A stretch of 6,011 nt of DNA, taken from positions 1-6,011 of the forward strand of contig JASIBJ010000595.1 of NCBI GenBank assembly GCA_030045215.1, read 5' to 3'. This DNA comes from Streptosporangiaceae bacterium. Its GTDB lineage: Bacteria; Actinomycetota; Actinomycetes; Streptosporangiales; Streptosporangiaceae. A model generated the notes under the pieces. It had not been told where the DNA came from, searched no databases, and saw only the letters and a program-made list of their open reading frames with translations. Positions 5,154-6,011 of this stretch are shown one piece after another (the stretch's first letter is position 1; each line of letters starts with the position of its first letter). Both the position numbers and the translations under genes were made by a program.

Positions 5154-6011
5154 ATGGCATCCGAGGTTGCGACTCAGAAAACCAGCCCGACTGTCAGGCC
5201 GGCACCGACCGAGAAGCCGGCCTGGTTCCTGCCGGGCATACCCATGCTGATACTCGGCATCGTCCTCATACTGGCGGCGGTCGGGCTGATCTTCGTTGCC
5301 TCCCACTCGTCGGGCGCGACGAGGATCGTCGTCGTGATATTCGACGTCTTGTTGTGGCTCGCCGGCCCGTTTGTCCTGCGCGGACTGACTCCGGTCGCGC
5401 CCGGGCGGGCCCGCGTCGTGCAGTTGTTCGGCAAGTACCGCGGAACGATCTGGGACTCGGGACTGCAATGGGTCAACTCGTTCACTGACCGGATCGTGGT
5501 GTCCACCCGGATCCGCAACCAGGAGTCGGCTCAGCTTAAGGTCAACGATGCGGACGGAAATCCGATCGAGATCGCGGCTGTGGTGGTCTGGCAGGTCAGG
5601 GACACGGCCCACGCTCTGTACGCCGTCGACGACTACGTACATTTCGTCACCATCCAGACTGAGGCGGCAGTCCGGCACATCGCGAACAGCTACCCGTACG
5701 ACAGCCGGGGCACTGACAGAATGTCGTTGCGCGACAACGCGGACGAGATCACCCAGCGACTGGCGGCGGAGTTGACCGACCGTGTCGCGCAGGCCGGGGT
5801 CGATGTCATCGAGACACGTCTCACCCGGCTGTCCTACGCACCGGAGATCGCACAGGCCATGCTGCGGCAGCAGCAGGCGAGCGCGGTGGTGGGCGCGCGG
5901 TCGCGAATCGTCGAGGGGGCGGTCGGCATGGTGCAGATGGCGCTGCGGCGCCTTGAGGAAGAGAGCGTCGTCGAGCTGGACGAAGAGCGGAAGGCGGCAA
6001 TGGTCTCTAAC
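5154..6011 (+). CDS. SPFH/band-7 domain membrane protein, 3' end beyond window
   Basis: 286 residues are visible with no stop before the edge. After a short polar N-terminus there are two hydrophobic segments, about 27-49 (PMLILGIVLILAAVGLIF) and 57-75, then a stomatin/prohibitin-like SPFH domain from about 79. Hallmarks are PGRARVVQLFGKYRGTIWDSG (83-103), the strand LKVNDADGNPIEIAAVVVWQV, a YVHFVTIQTEAAVRHIA helix and the SYPYD turn, AGVDVIETRLTRLSYAPEIAQAM, and the coiled-coil entry RQQQASAVVGARSRIVEGAVGMV. The last residues, ELDEERKAAMVSN, are close to the usual C-terminus, so I expect only about 30-40 residues to be missing. SPFH proteins oligomerise as membrane scaffolds and organise microdomains or proteases; the target here is unknown. 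From memory, relatives are often followed by a small Arc/ribbon-helix-helix protein; that position is outside the window. Expression is probably controlled by the operator-like element just upstream. Confidence 0.93.
   Translation, partial: MASEVATQKTSPTVRPAPTEKPAWFLPGIPMLILGIVLILAAVGLIFVASHSSGATRIVVVIFDVLLWLAGPFVLRGLTPVAPGRARVVQLFGKYRGTIWDSGLQWVNSFTDRIVVSTRIRNQESAQLKVNDADGNPIEIAAVVVWQVRDTAHALYAVDDYVHFVTIQTEAAVRHIANSYPYDSRGTDRMSLRDNADEITQRLAAELTDRVAQAGVDVIETRLTRLSYAPEIAQAMLRQQQASAVVGARSRIVEGAVGMVQMALRRLEEESVVELDEERKAAMVSN

Noticed and set aside
5112..5678. Minus-strand open frame of 188 residues opposite the SPFH gene
   Set aside because: Asp/Arg-rich shadow with no family resemblance; the plus strand gives a clear SPFH domain.

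Overview
The window looks like chromosomal DNA from a high-GC actinobacterium. Composition is strongly G+C-rich, codon third positions are mostly G or C, and the protein families are typical of that phylum: a LuxR-type AAA regulator, an F420/flavin-type PPOX protein, a DUF6918-like protein and an actinobacterial SPFH protein. I cannot name a genus from the sequence alone. I see no tRNA, rRNA, CRISPR array, insertion sequence or phage gene.

Layout. Positions 1-4153 hold five genes, all on the minus strand; in transcription order from the right they are a DoxX-like membrane protein (3728-4153), an atypical NAD(P)-binding epimerase-like SDR (2565-3446), a PPOX-fold F420/flavin-dependent protein (1880-2314), a classical SDR oxidoreductase (736-1659) and the N-terminal part of a large ATP-binding LuxR/LAL-type regulator that runs off the left edge (1-636). 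Gaps between them are 99 to 281 bp, so this is not a tightly packed operon, although the shared direction and the redox theme are notable. Positions 4415-6011 hold two plus-strand genes: a small DUF6918-like protein (4415-4861) and an SPFH/band-7 membrane protein that runs off the right edge (5154 onward). The strand switch at 4154-4414 is a divergent intergenic region.

How the genes may work together. Three of the minus-strand genes encode nicotinamide- or F420/flavin-type redox proteins, and the fourth (DoxX) belongs to a family often found beside redox genes. The regulator lies just downstream of the classical SDR. A shared detoxification or small-molecule redox role is possible but not shown. 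The two plus-strand genes look unrelated to this block.

Most notable signals. An AT-rich island (about one third G+C) upstream of the SPFH gene carries repeated TGATATCA-type half-sites 22 bp apart, inside a 7-bp outer inverted repeat, overlapping a plausible promoter. It looks like a dedicated operator. Two enzymes have non-standard catalytic positions: the classical SDR has Asp where the tetrad Asn is expected, and the epimerase-like SDR has Met where the catalytic Tyr is expected. Neither end gene is complete, so both calls rest on partial proteins.
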